Shown: positions 43,321-52,459, counted from the first letter of the stretch. The stretch is DNA of 64,000 bases from Sporomusaceae bacterium (GCA_018434355.1 JAHDPL010000011.1:124001-188000), one strand, 5' to 3'. Notes: generated from the sequence alone by a model not told the origin. A program made the numbers and translations.

Positions 43321-44373
43321 ATGAAGAACCGAAGAATCCAGTGGTTGGTCCTGGCGGTAGTCGTTGCCATGTTGGCCATGGTGGCTGCAGGTTGCGGCGG
43401 CGGGGACAAGAAACCGGCAGCGCCGGCGAAACCGGATGCACCGAAAATTTCCGGCAAACTCATGATCTACACTTCCATTTACCCGGACATCATCGAAGGC
43501 GTTAAACCGGCGATCAAAAAAGCGTTTCCTGATCTTGACGTGCAATGGTTCCAGGCAGGAACCGAAAAAGTCATCACCAAACTGACCGGTGAAATCGAAG
43601 CGAAAAAGGTGCAGGCCGACCTGCTGATGGTCGCCGATCCTTCCTATTATCTGACGCTGAAAGAAAAGAACCTGTTGATGAAATATGACGCGCCCAACCG
43701 CAAGGATGTCACCGCATCCAAGGATACCGAGGGGTACTGGACCGGCGTGCGCATTTCCAACATGATTATTGCCTACAATACGGCAAAAGTGAAACCGGAA
43801 GATGCACCGAAGACCTTTAAAGAGCTGACCGAGCCGAAGTGGAAAAACAAAGTCGCGATCCCCAGCCCGCTGCTGTCGGGTTCGGCTTATGTGGCCGTCG
43901 GTGTGATCGCTGACAAATACGGCTGGGATTATTTCAAGAAACTGAAAGACAATGGCGGCAAAGTGGAGCCAGGCAACTCGGCGATCCAGAACAAACTGGT
44001 CACCGGCGAGTATCAGGCTGCGATGATTCTGGAAGAAAACATCCTGAAAATCATGGCCAAAGGCGAGCCGATCAAAGTGGTGTATCCGGAAGACGGCACC
44101 ATCGTGATCCCCAGCCCGATCGCCATCTTCAGTTCGACAACCAACCCGGAAGCCGCCAAAGCATTGACCAACTGGTGGCTGTCCAAAGAAGGACAGGAAG
44201 CGATCGTCAAAGGCTGGATGCATGCGGTGCGTGACGACGTAGCCCCGCCCAAAGGCGCCCCGGCGCTGAAAACCTTCCTGACCAAAGGCGACCTGAAACC
44301 GAACTGGGACAAGCTGGCCAAACAAATGGCGCAAATCAAAGGCGAGTTCCAGAAAGTCATGGACGCGAAGTAA
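43321..44373 (+). CDS. Iron(III)-type ABC substrate-binding lipoprotein (orphan)
   Basis: The 350-residue protein has a lipoprotein signal (AAGC, lipid-modified Cys25) and a Pro/Ala/Lys linker. It then has the periplasmic binding fold of the ferric ion / aminoethylphosphonate / polyamine cluster: KLMIYTSIYPDIIEGVKPAI, VQADLLMVADPSYYLTLKEK, ISNMIIAYNTAKV, and TNWWLSKEGQEAIVKGW. The start is ATG 43321, behind GGGGGGAAG; an in-frame ATG overlaps that site. No permease or ATPase gene follows; a strong terminator does. Ligand is not determinable; ferric ion and phosphonates are both possible. Confidence 0.88.
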   Translation: MKNRRIQWLVLAVVVAMLAMVAAGCGGGDKKPAAPAKPDAPKISGKLMIYTSIYPDIIEGVKPAIKKAFPDLDVQWFQAGTEKVITKLTGEIEAKKVQADLLMVADPSYYLTLKEKNLLMKYDAPNRKDVTASKDTEGYWTGVRISNMIIAYNTAKVKPEDAPKTFKELTEPKWKNKVAIPSPLLSGSAYVAVGVIADKYGWDYFKKLKDNGGKVEPGNSAIQNKLVTGEYQAAMILEENILKIMAKGEPIKVVYPEDGTIVIPSPIAIFSSTTNPEAAKALTNWWLSKEGQEAIVKGWMHAVRDDVAPPKGAPALKTFLTKGDLKPNWDKLAKQMAQIKGEFQKVMDAK

Positions 44374-44396
44374 ATCAGAACCTAACCGAATCAATC

Positions 44397-44433
44397 GAGG
44401 TCCGCGCAATGCGCGGGCCTCTTGTATTTTTTT
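44397..44433 (+). terminator. Rho-independent terminator of the iron-type lipoprotein gene
   Basis: GAGGTCCGCGC-AAT-GCGCGGGCCTC stem (one G-T pair), then TTGTATTTTTTT. Confidence 0.9.
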
Positions 44434-44567
44434 GTAAGGCAGGAGAAGTTTGTCATAAAGGCGAAGAGGTACAAAATTATGTTCATGTGATGAGAAGTTA
44501 GGCGACCATCGACTGATTTGGCAGCAGGATTTTACACAAGAATGATCAGATATGCGAGGTGTTGCAA

Positions 44568-45260
44568 ATGAAAAAGCTGGGCATTGTCGGCGGCATCGGG
44601 CCGGAATCGACGCTGGATTATTATAAGGGGATCAATGCCGGTTATGCGCAGCGCGCCTGTGGCGGCGGCAATCCGCCGCTCATCATCGACAGCCTGAACT
44701 TGGCCGATATGTATGCGCTTGCGGCGAACAAGCAGTGGCCCGAGTTTACCGAACGGCTGGCGGGATCGGTCCGCAATCTGGTGGCCGGCGGCGCCGAGTT
44801 CGCCGTGATGGCGGCCAATACGGCCCATATCGTGTTCGAGGCGGTAGAGCGTCAATCATCGATTCCGCTCCTCAGCATCGTCGAAGAAACCTGTCGGGCC
44901 GCTAAAGCGAAACACTGCAAAACCGTCGTGATTTTCGGCACCGCGTTTACGATGAGCAGCGGTCTGTATAACGAGGCGTTTGCCCGATACGGCATCGCCG
45001 CGCACGTGCCGTCCGCCGAGGAGCAGGCGGTGATTCACGGCATCATCTTCCCCCATTTGCAGGAAGGCATCGTACTGCCGGCAGAAAAAGCGGCCATGCT
45101 GCAGATCGCCGGCCGCATGGTTGCGGAGCTGAACGCTGACGCACTGGTGCTTGGCTGCACCGAGCTGCCGCTGATCATCAAACCGGACGATCTGGCCGTA
45201 CCGCTACTGGATACCACCGAGATTCATATCGAAGCAAGCCTGAACTACATGCTTGCGTAG
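44568..45260 (+). CDS. Aspartate/glutamate racemase-family protein lacking the first catalytic cysteine
   Basis: The 230-residue protein has the family's N-terminal GIVGGIGPESTLDYY and the second-half motif LGCTELPLII with the conserved Cys. The first-half motif reads MAANTAH, where two-cysteine racemases have CNTAH, so only one catalytic cysteine is present. One-base racemases with an asymmetric active site are known (E. coli L-Asp/Glu-specific enzyme, with Thr there), so activity in one direction, or a lyase- or hydantoin-type role, is possible. The ATG at 44568 follows GCGAGGTG. It is the first gene of a three-gene operon with a dehydrogenase-like protein and an NCS2 permease. Confidence 0.85.
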   Translation: MKKLGIVGGIGPESTLDYYKGINAGYAQRACGGGNPPLIIDSLNLADMYALAANKQWPEFTERLAGSVRNLVAGGAEFAVMAANTAHIVFEAVERQSSIPLLSIVEETCRAAKAKHCKTVVIFGTAFTMSSGLYNEAFARYGIAAHVPSAEEQAVIHGIIFPHLQEGIVLPAEKAAMLQIAGRMVAELNADALVLGCTELPLIIKPDDLAVPLLDTTEIHIEASLNYMLA

Positions 45261-45292
45261 GAAACCTGTGAAAAATGAGGAGGCCATAAACC

Positions 45293-46210
45293 GTGTTCCG
45301 TAAACTCGTCGCCATCGAACCGATCAACCTGGTTCCCGCTGCCAAGCAAAAGTTGCAGCAATATGCCGAAATAGTCATCCAGTATGACGACCTGCCGCAG
45401 GACGAGGCCGAGATCATCCGTCGCATCGGCGATGCCGACGCCGTACTGCTCAGCTATACCAGCCGCATCGAAAAGCCGGTCATCGAAGCCTGCCCGTCGC
45501 TGCGCTACATCGGCATGTGCTGCAGTCTGTATTCGGAGCAGAGCGCCAATGTCGACATCCGCAGCGCCCGCGAGCGCAATGTTGTCGTGACCGGGGTGCG
45601 CGATTACGGCGACCAGGGCGTCGTGGAGTACGTCATCAGTGAATTGGTCCGCTACCTGCATGGCTTCGGCGTCAAGCGCTGGCAGCAGCAACCGGTGGAA
45701 CTGACCGGGTTAAGGGTCGGCATCATCGGGCTGGGTGTTTCCGGACAATTGATCGCCGCCGGGCTGCAGGCGCTGGGCGCCGATCTTTATTATTTCAGTC
45801 GCAGCCGCAAACCAGACCAGGAAGCGCGGGGCATCAAGTACCTGCCGCTACCCCAGCTGTTGCCACTCGTCGATGTCGTCTGTTGCTGCCTCAACAAGAA
45901 CGTGATTTTGTTTGGCGAGGAACAGTTCGGCTGGCTGGGCAATCACAAAATCCTGTTCAACACCTCGATCGGTCCGTCGCATGACCTGGTCGCGCTTGGC
46001 AAATGGCTGGCGCACGGCGACAACGAGTTCTTTTGCGACAGCGCCGCCGCGCTCGGCGACCCCAGCGGTTTACTGCTCGACCATCCTCATGTCAACTGCC
46101 TGAATCGGTCCTCAGGATTGACCCGCCAGGCGCTCGAACGGCTCAGTGAAAAAGCGCTGAGAAACATCGAAACCTACCTCGAAACCGAGAGGAGGGAATC
46201 CGGTGCCTAA
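45293..46210 (+). CDS. D-2-hydroxyacid dehydrogenase-family protein with altered catalytic positions
   Basis: The 305-residue protein starts at GTG behind GAGGAGG. It has the dinucleotide-binding GIIGLGVSG (around 142-150) and overall 2-hydroxyacid dehydrogenase layout. The three catalytic positions seem lost. The Arg of the usual NxxRG is Ile in NTSIGPSHD; the Glu of the DVxxxEP motif is absent in DSAAALGDP; and the His of TPHxxG is replaced in CLNRSSGLT. The NAD fold appears intact, so it may bind NAD(H) without dehydrogenating hydroxyacids, or use a different mechanism. It overlaps the permease gene by eight bases. Confidence 0.8.
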   Translation: MFRKLVAIEPINLVPAAKQKLQQYAEIVIQYDDLPQDEAEIIRRIGDADAVLLSYTSRIEKPVIEACPSLRYIGMCCSLYSEQSANVDIRSARERNVVVTGVRDYGDQGVVEYVISELVRYLHGFGVKRWQQQPVELTGLRVGIIGLGVSGQLIAAGLQALGADLYYFSRSRKPDQEARGIKYLPLPQLLPLVDVVCCCLNKNVILFGEEQFGWLGNHKILFNTSIGPSHDLVALGKWLAHGDNEFFCDSAAALGDPSGLLLDHPHVNCLNRSSGLTRQALERLSEKALRNIETYLETERRESGA

Positions 46211-47915
46211 ACAGCGTCGAGCCGCCAATCTGCTGTACGGGGTGGATGATCCCGTACCGTTGTCCTCGCTGGTTCCGCTTGTGTTGCAACAGGTGATCAT
46301 GTTGTCGGTCGATCTGGTGTTTCCGGTGCTGGTGGTGGCGGCGATGGGCGGTTCGGTCGAACTGGCGCAAACCATGGTCAGCCTGATGATGATTTCGATG
46401 GGCTTTGGCACGCTGCTGCAGGCTTACGGCAGGAAGTCGGTCGGCTCGGGCTACTTTTGTGCGCATGAAACCGGCGCTCCCTATTTCCCCGTATCGGTGA
46501 TGGCGGTGCAGGCAGGTGGCATTCCGCTGCTTTGCGGCATGACGGTGGTCACGGGGATTTTTCAGACCTTGCTCAGCCGCATCGTGCATCGGCTGCGAAT
46601 CCTGTTTCCTGTGGAAATAACCGGTCTGATCGTGACGTTGATGGCAATCATCTTCATCACGTACGCCATCCCCAACTTCATCGGCCTGGATGCAGCCGGG
46701 CACAGCAATCCGCAGGTCTTTCTCCTATCCAGCCTCACGCTGGCGATTATCGTTGCCATGCATATCTGGGGAAACCGGCGGTTGCGGGAGTACTCGATCA
46801 TTGCCGGCATCCTGTTCGGTTATGGTGCTGCCTTTGCCTTGGACATGATTGCGCCGGAGCAACTGGCAAAATTCCATGACACGCCGTGGGTCGCCATGCC
46901 GAGCCTCAGCCATGTCGGCTTCAGTTTTGACCCGGCGCTGCTCGCGCCGTTTTTGATTGCCGCGTTGTGTTCCAGCATCAAGACCATCGGCAACCTGACG
47001 ACCTGCCAGAAGGTGAATGATGACGGCTGGAAGCGGCTCGACATCAAATCGGTGGGCGACGGACTGCTGGCGGAAGGCCTGGGCACGATCAGCGGCGGTC
47101 TGCTGGGAACGATGGGTCAGACGACCAGTTCAGGCAGCGTCGGTCTGACGGTGGCGACCGGGGCAACCAGCCGGCAGATCGGCATCGGCGCCGGAATCTG
47201 TTTCATATTGCTGGCGTTTTTCCCCAAACTCGCCGCCTTGTTTGCGATTATGCCGCAATCGGTGATCGGAGTGATTTTGTTGGTGGAGATCGCTTTCGTC
47301 GTGCCGACCGCCATGCAGATCTGCTCCTCGCGCCTCTTGGACGGACGACGGATGTTCGTGCTTGGCATCTCGATGGCGTTCGGCTTCGGCGTGTCGATCG
47401 TGCCCGATTTTAGCAAAGCTTTCCCGGTCTGGCTGCAGCCGCTCACCGGCAACGCCCTGGCGGTGGGGACCATCATCGCGATTTCGCTGCACTTGCTGTT
47501 TAGGATCGGCATTGCCAGCCATCAGAAACTGGAGATTGTTCCCGGAGCGGCCGCGATGGAGGATGTGGTGCTGTTTATGCAGCGCAGTGGCGGCGCCTGG
47601 GGCGCGCGCCCCGAAGTTGTCGCCAAAGCGACCTCGGCCCTCAGCGAGCTGATGGAAGTTTTGCAGGAGCAACAACTGAGTCAAGGCCCGCTGCAAATTG
47701 ACGCCAGTTTTGAAGAGTTCAACCTGAATGTCGATGTCAGCTATCAGGGCGAATTGCTGGAAATCAGCAAACAACGGCCGACTGAACGGGAACTGCTGGA
47801 AGATGATACGGCATTTATCCGTCTGTCCGGTTTCTTGCTGACCAAGTTCGCCGACAAGATCAGTAGCGAACAAAAAAATGGCCGCTGCCATATCCACTTC
47901 AATTTCCAACATTAG
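46203..47915 (+). CDS. NCS2-family permease (uracil/xanthine type) with a long C-terminal extension
   Basis: The 570-residue protein starts at GTG behind GAGGAGGGA. Residues 1-440 form a polytopic NCS2 carrier, with the helix-8 region LAPFLIAALCSSIKTIGNLT and the signature stretch GLGTISGGLLGTMGQTTSSG. Ordinary members import xanthine, uric acid or uracil with H+ or Na+. About 125 extra residues follow the last helix, with alternating strands and helices (PLQIDASFEEFNLNVDVSYQ) and no family I know; they may be a regulatory or enzymatic domain. The racemase-like and dehydrogenase-like genes upstream suggest a heterocycle-derived substrate such as a hydantoin. Confidence 0.88.
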   Translation: MPKQRRAANLLYGVDDPVPLSSLVPLVLQQVIMLSVDLVFPVLVVAAMGGSVELAQTMVSLMMISMGFGTLLQAYGRKSVGSGYFCAHETGAPYFPVSVMAVQAGGIPLLCGMTVVTGIFQTLLSRIVHRLRILFPVEITGLIVTLMAIIFITYAIPNFIGLDAAGHSNPQVFLLSSLTLAIIVAMHIWGNRRLREYSIIAGILFGYGAAFALDMIAPEQLAKFHDTPWVAMPSLSHVGFSFDPALLAPFLIAALCSSIKTIGNLTTCQKVNDDGWKRLDIKSVGDGLLAEGLGTISGGLLGTMGQTTSSGSVGLTVATGATSRQIGIGAGICFILLAFFPKLAALFAIMPQSVIGVILLVEIAFVVPTAMQICSSRLLDGRRMFVLGISMAFGFGVSIVPDFSKAFPVWLQPLTGNALAVGTIIAISLHLLFRIGIASHQKLEIVPGAAAMEDVVLFMQRSGGAWGARPEVVAKATSALSELMEVLQEQQLSQGPLQIDASFEEFNLNVDVSYQGELLEISKQRPTERELLEDDTAFIRLSGFLLTKFADKISSEQKNGRCHIHFNFQH

Positions 47916-47972
47916 TACAAAGACAGTTAGCGAAAAATCTGCCTACGGGAGATGGAGTAACGGAATGCAATC

Positions 47973-49094
47973 ATGGTAAGCGATGTTTTCGCCCGAATTC
48001 AAGTTCATATCTTTGCCACGCTGATTTGTCTGGTGATGCTGGTGGAAACCCAGAATCACAAGGACAGCCGGCAATACTCGTTTCGTCTGTTCCGCGCCCA
48101 GTTGATCGCCTGCATGCTGCTGCTTGTTTCGGAAGCAGCCAGCTGGTCGACTGCCGGCTCGACAAAGTTTTTCTGGAATACGGTGTGCTTTTCCCTGCAC
48201 GCATTCCCCGGCTATTTGTTCAGCCTGTATGCCGACTACCAACTGGGGGCCGGCGAAGAACAGTTGCGGCGCAATCCGCTGCCGCGGCTGATTCCGCTGT
48301 TGCTGGCGGAAGTGCTGGTTGTGGCGAACTTGTTTACGCCGCTGCTGTTCAGCGTGGACAGCAACGGGTTTTATCATCGCGAAAGCTGGTTTTTGGTTGA
48401 TACGCTGCTCAGTTACTCTTACCTCGGCTACTCCTTCGCACGGATCGTGCGCAACCGGCGCGAGATGGATCGAATGTTGGTAAGGCCGCTGATCCTGTTT
48501 CATATTATTCCGTTTGTCGGCGGCGCGATCCAGGTCTGCTTTTACGGTTCCGGTTTCACGTTGCCGAGCTTTGCCCTGGCGTTGCTCGTCTGTTACGTGT
48601 ATATCCAACAGCGACAACTGGGCACCGATTATCTGACCAGCGCCTGCAACCGGCTGCAAGCCGACAAAGAGCTGCGCCAGCGGATGCAAGGGTCCACGGA
48701 GTCGCCTTTTGCCCTGCTTAGTCTTGATATCAACAATTTCAAAAACATCAACGACCAGTTCGGTCATGCGGTCGGCGACGAGGCGCTGATCGAAACCGTG
48801 CGATTGTTGCAGCGTACTTTGCGGCGCTCGGACACGCTGGCGCGATATGGTGGCGACGAGTTCCTGATTATCACTGATACCAGCGATCCGGCAGGATTGC
48901 AGCATATGCTGGACCGAATCCATCAGGCGTTTGACCGGTTCAATCAGCAGGCGGACCGCCCCTATCAGCTCAGTCTGAGCATCGGTCAAGCGATCTACGA
49001 TCCGGCGAGTCCGTCTTCGCAGGAACAGTTGCTGGCTATCGCTGATGCCCGTATGTACCAGCACAAGCAGGAGAAAAGCGAAAAAGGGCGGTAA
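47973..49094 (+). CDS. Membrane-bound diguanylate cyclase (GGDEF)
   Basis: The 373-residue protein has an N-terminal block of about six or seven transmembrane helices (1-210) and a GGDEF domain with the intact YGGDEFLI motif. The inhibitory-site RxxD (RRSD) lies five residues before the motif, so product feedback is likely. It should make c-di-GMP from two GTP at the inner membrane. The ribosome site is weak (ACGGAA). It follows the NCS2 gene by 57 bases in the same direction and ends in a strong terminator. A c-di-GMP riboswitch elsewhere in this window (9475) could respond to the pool it feeds. Confidence 0.92.
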   Translation: MVSDVFARIQVHIFATLICLVMLVETQNHKDSRQYSFRLFRAQLIACMLLLVSEAASWSTAGSTKFFWNTVCFSLHAFPGYLFSLYADYQLGAGEEQLRRNPLPRLIPLLLAEVLVVANLFTPLLFSVDSNGFYHRESWFLVDTLLSYSYLGYSFARIVRNRREMDRMLVRPLILFHIIPFVGGAIQVCFYGSGFTLPSFALALLVCYVYIQQRQLGTDYLTSACNRLQADKELRQRMQGSTESPFALLSLDINNFKNINDQFGHAVGDEALIETVRLLQRTLRRSDTLARYGGDEFLIITDTSDPAGLQHMLDRIHQAFDRFNQQADRPYQLSLSIGQAIYDPASPSSQEQLLAIADARMYQHKQEKSEKGR

Positions 49095-49120
49095 CGGGAG
49101 TTGCGGCCTCGATTGTTTGC

Positions 49121-49150
49121 AAAGCAGCAGAAGGTTCTGCTGCTTTTTGT
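49121..49150 (+). terminator. Rho-independent terminator of the diguanylate cyclase gene
   Basis: AAAGCAGCAGAA / TTCTGCTGCTTT, a perfect 12-pair stem with two loop bases (fewer pairs in practice), followed by TTGTTT. Confidence 0.9.
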
Positions 49151-49191
49151 TTAAAAAGTTTGTTTAATGGGAATTTTCCGACAGGATATTT

Positions 49192-49220
49192 TTGAAAAGC
49201 GCCGAATGATTTTATATAAC
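49192..49220 (+). promoter_or_regulatory. Sigma-A promoter of the hydrogenase-molybdoenzyme operon
   Basis: TTGAAA (49192-49197), 17-base spacer, TATAAC (49215-49220), 33 bases ahead of the first start codon. Confidence 0.7.
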
Positions 49221-49253
49221 TAATTGTTTGCCGGAATCGAAAGGAGCGCCGTG

Positions 49254-49703
49254 ATGGGCAAAACGCTGATTATCGGGTTTGGCAATCTGCTCATGGGTGA
49301 TGACGGCGCCGGAATTCATCTGATTCAAAAGTTGGCGACGCATGATTTGCCTGCAGAGGTGGAACTAGTCGACGGCGGGGTAAGTTCGTTTGCGGCGCTG
49401 GCCGAATTGCCGTCGGCGGAACGGGCGATTTTGATTGATACTATGGCTGGAGGAGGAACGCCTGGCACGATTTATCGACTGACAGCACAGCAACTCGATG
49501 CCCTGCCGAAAACATCGGCGATTTCTGTCCATGACTTTTCGTTGCCTGATTCGTTGCAGTTGATCGGTCGGATTGGTGAGTTGCCGCCAATCCTCATTTA
49601 TGCGATCGAGCCGGCATCGCTGGAATTGACGATGCAGCTCAGCCGGCCAGTAGAACTGGCTGTAGAGAAAGTGATCGGGTACATTCAGGCAGAGCTTTGT
49701 TAA
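49254..49703 (+). CDS. [NiFe] hydrogenase maturation protease
   Basis: The 149-residue protein belongs to the HybD/HycI family. It starts at ATG 49254 behind AAAGGAG. The nickel-sensing residues are present: the acidic pair in LLMGDDGAG, the Asp of LIDTMAGG and the His of SVHDFSL, matching Glu16, Asp62 and His93 of HybD. It removes the C-terminal tail of the hydrogenase large subunit after nickel is inserted. It is the first gene of the operon whose last gene encodes a large subunit with a 13-residue tail, so that is its substrate. Confidence 0.95.
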   Translation: MGKTLIIGFGNLLMGDDGAGIHLIQKLATHDLPAEVELVDGGVSSFAALAELPSAERAILIDTMAGGGTPGTIYRLTAQQLDALPKTSAISVHDFSLPDSLQLIGRIGELPPILIYAIEPASLELTMQLSRPVELAVEKVIGYIQAELC

Positions 49704-49722
49704 ATCTTATCAAGGAAGGGGT

Positions 49723-51915
49723 ATGAGTGTGTTTGAGAAAAGCTTTTCTCGCAGGAGCTTCCTAAAGGCCACAACGGCGACGCTGGCAGTGGCAGGCAGT
49801 ACGGAAGCATTTTCGTTCGGCCAGTGGCAAAAAAAGGCGGAAGCGGCAGAGGTTAAAGTCGTGCCTTCGCTATGCGGTTCCTGTTCCGCCGAATGCGGCA
49901 TGTGGGTTCATGTCAAAAATGGCCGCGTCTGGAAAGCAACCGGTCAAAAAGACCATCCGTCGTCGCGCGGCAAACTGTGCGCCCGTGGGCATGCGGCGCT
50001 TTCCGTACCCTATCACAAGGACCGCATCACGCATCCGATGAAAAGGATCGGCGACAACAACTATGTTCCGATCAGCTGGGAAGAGGCCTATACGGAAATT
50101 TCCGCGAAGCTGAAAGACTTGCTTGCCAAGCACGGGCCGCAGCCGATGGCTTACATCGAAAACCCCAGGCCGACCGGTTCCTTCTATGGTCGACGGTTGG
50201 CTGCTGCGATCGGCTTTCCGACCACGACCACCCATCACTCCATCTGCTTCAATTCGCGTACCGCAGCCAACAACCATGTCATCGGGCCTCTGGCGACGGC
50301 CGACGTCAGCAACGCCAAATACGTCCTGTTCCTTGGCCGGAACTACGCGGAGGGGCTGTCGCCGTCCAATACGGCAGCATTAACTACCGCCTATGAAAAA
50401 GGGATCAAAGTCGTTATCGTCGATCCCCGGCACAATGCCGCCTGTATTTTGGCCAACGAGTGGGTGCCAATCCGCCCGGGCACCGACCTCGGTCTGCTGC
50501 TGGGCATCGCCAATGTGCTGATTCAAGAGAATTTGTATGATAAAGAGTTCGTCGAGCAATACTCTCTCGGTTTTGATGAGTTCAAGAAGACGGTGAAACA
50601 GTATACACCGGAGTGGGCGCAAACCGTGACCGACATCCCGGCGGCCAAAATCTATGAAATCGCCAGGGACCTCGGCAAGAACCGGCCGACTGCCTGTATC
50701 GAGCAAGGCTACAAGGCGCCGAACGGCGCCAACTACATCAACGGACCCGACACTTTCCGGATGATGGCGATCGTCAACGGTCTGCTCGGCAACTTTGGCA
50801 AGAAAGGCGGCATGAACTGGCCAAGCGGTCCACGGCTGGGTTCGCTGGACAAAACCAAGCATCCCGACCCGCCCAGACCCAAGGTGAAACGCTGCGACGG
50901 CGCAGGAATCAAAGGCGAACATCCGCTGGCGGCTGTGGCTGCCGGCAGTATTCCCGAAATCACCAAACGGGCGATGGAAGGGAAAATCAAATTTGTCCTG
51001 ACCAACCGGATCAATCCGGTGCGAACCTGTATCGATCCGGGATATATGGAGAAGGCCTTCCACAAGATCGACCTGCATGTGCATTGCGATATCCAGTGGT
51101 CCGAGACGGCCCGCGTCGCCGACTATGTGCTGCCCGAAACCAGCTTCCTCGAGCGGGAGGACCTGGTCGCCGGCCTGTCCGGCGGCAGACCCGGCGTGAC
51201 GATGCGCAGTCAGGTGATCGATGCCGTACATGTCGAAACCAAGGCGTTTGACCAGATCGTTCCCGAACTGGCCGAGCACCTGGGTCTGGGACAGTACTTC
51301 AATTTCACGCGGGAAGATGTGAGCAGCGCCATGCTGAAGCCACTCAAACTAACGCTGGAAGACTTGCGCAGCAAAGGCACCGTCATGTTGCCGGCGCCGG
51401 CTGCTAAGCCGCTGGCGTTTGCGACCCCGTCGAAAATGTTCCAGTTCTCGTCCAAAGAGTACGCGGAGCATGGCTACCCTGCAGTACCGGTATGGCAGGC
51501 GCCGCTGGCCAAGGCCGAAGCGGATTCCTTCGTATTGATTTCCGGCAAGCAGGCGATCATGTCCCACGTTTTTTCCGCCAACCATCCGTTCGCGCTGCAA
51601 ATCGCCAAGGACTACAACCTGGAGCGGATCTGGATCAATGCGGACCGGGCCAAGCGGCTCGGCATCAAAGACGGCGACCTGGTGGAAGTAAGCTCGCCGA
51701 TCGCCCGCAAAAAAGTGCGGGCAAAAGTCACCGAACGGATTCATCCGGAAGCGGCCTGGCTGCCGCTTGGTTACGGCGCCTATTCGCCCTGGCTGAAGAC
51801 GGCCGGCGGTTTCGGCGTGAGCCCGAACGATTTTGTGCCGTTCCAGATCGAACCGATCGGCGGGGCTTGTCTGTTCATGGAAGTCACTGTGAAGATCAGA
51901 AAGGCAGGTGAATGA
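49723..51915 (+). CDS. Tat-exported molybdopterin (bis-MGD) oxidoreductase, catalytic subunit
   Basis: The 730-residue protein has a twin-arginine signal (SRRSFLK, residues 9-15) and a [4Fe-4S] site Cys51, Cys54, Cys58, Cys86. In the family it is followed by bis-MGD-binding domains 2-4; LFLGRNYAEG and VSSPIARKKVRAKVTERI are typical. Cys175 in HHSICFNSR is the likely molybdenum or tungsten ligand, as in the polysulfide/thiosulfate reductase branch. Substrate cannot be assigned: sulfur compounds, tetrathionate or arsenicals are all handled by such enzymes. The operon also encodes a four-cluster ferredoxin subunit and a hydrogenase, but no membrane anchor. Confidence 0.9.
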   Translation: MSVFEKSFSRRSFLKATTATLAVAGSTEAFSFGQWQKKAEAAEVKVVPSLCGSCSAECGMWVHVKNGRVWKATGQKDHPSSRGKLCARGHAALSVPYHKDRITHPMKRIGDNNYVPISWEEAYTEISAKLKDLLAKHGPQPMAYIENPRPTGSFYGRRLAAAIGFPTTTTHHSICFNSRTAANNHVIGPLATADVSNAKYVLFLGRNYAEGLSPSNTAALTTAYEKGIKVVIVDPRHNAACILANEWVPIRPGTDLGLLLGIANVLIQENLYDKEFVEQYSLGFDEFKKTVKQYTPEWAQTVTDIPAAKIYEIARDLGKNRPTACIEQGYKAPNGANYINGPDTFRMMAIVNGLLGNFGKKGGMNWPSGPRLGSLDKTKHPDPPRPKVKRCDGAGIKGEHPLAAVAAGSIPEITKRAMEGKIKFVLTNRINPVRTCIDPGYMEKAFHKIDLHVHCDIQWSETARVADYVLPETSFLEREDLVAGLSGGRPGVTMRSQVIDAVHVETKAFDQIVPELAEHLGLGQYFNFTREDVSSAMLKPLKLTLEDLRSKGTVMLPAPAAKPLAFATPSKMFQFSSKEYAEHGYPAVPVWQAPLAKAEADSFVLISGKQAIMSHVFSANHPFALQIAKDYNLERIWINADRAKRLGIKDGDLVEVSSPIARKKVRAKVTERIHPEAAWLPLGYGAYSPWLKTAGGFGVSPNDFVPFQIEPIGGACLFMEVTVKIRKAGE

Positions 51916-51916
51916 T

Positions 51917-52459
51917 ATGCCGCGTTATGCTCTGATTGTTGATGTAAAAAAGTGCGTCGGCTGTTTTGCCTGCAGGGTTGCCTGCCAGAATCAGAATTCG
52001 TTGCCGGCGGAAACCTCGCTAATCCGTTTTGAAGACCATGAAACAGGCAAGTATCCCAAAGTAAAATACGAAGTTCTGACACTGCAGTGCATGCATTGCG
52101 AAGATGCCCCCTGCGTGCCGGTGTGTCCGACCAATGCCTCGGTCAAAGACAAACAGACCGGCCTGACCCTGGTCAATCCGGACAAATGTATCGGTTGCCG
52201 CCGCTGCGTCGTAGCCTGTCCCTATCACGCCCGGCATTATGTGAAGGAGACCGGCGTTGTCCAGGGTTGCAATCTGTGTCTGTCGCTGCTCCAGGCGGGC
52301 CAGGAACCGGCCTGTGTTTCGACCTGCCTGACCAAGGCGCGGCTATTCGGAGATCTCGACGATCCCAAGGGCGATTTTGCCAAACTGCTGCCGAAGGCAA
52401 AGCCCTTGCGCCCCGATTTCAAGACCAAACCGACAACCCTGTATATTTTCCAGGCGTAG
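51917..52459 (+). CDS. Four-cluster ferredoxin-like electron transfer subunit (DmsB/PsrB type)
   Basis: The 180-residue protein has four [4Fe-4S] motifs: CVGCFACRVAC, CMHCEDAPCVPVC, CIGCRRCVVAC and CNLCLSLLQAG...CVSTC. It has no signal peptide, so it would cross the membrane as a passenger of the Tat-exported catalytic subunit. It should form an electron wire between that subunit and its partner, which here seems to be the hydrogenase. The ATG at 51917 overlaps the region of the previous stop (one base apart) and follows AGGCAGGTG. Confidence 0.95.
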   Translation: MPRYALIVDVKKCVGCFACRVACQNQNSLPAETSLIRFEDHETGKYPKVKYEVLTLQCMHCEDAPCVPVCPTNASVKDKQTGLTLVNPDKCIGCRRCVVACPYHARHYVKETGVVQGCNLCLSLLQAGQEPACVSTCLTKARLFGDLDDPKGDFAKLLPKAKPLRPDFKTKPTTLYIFQA

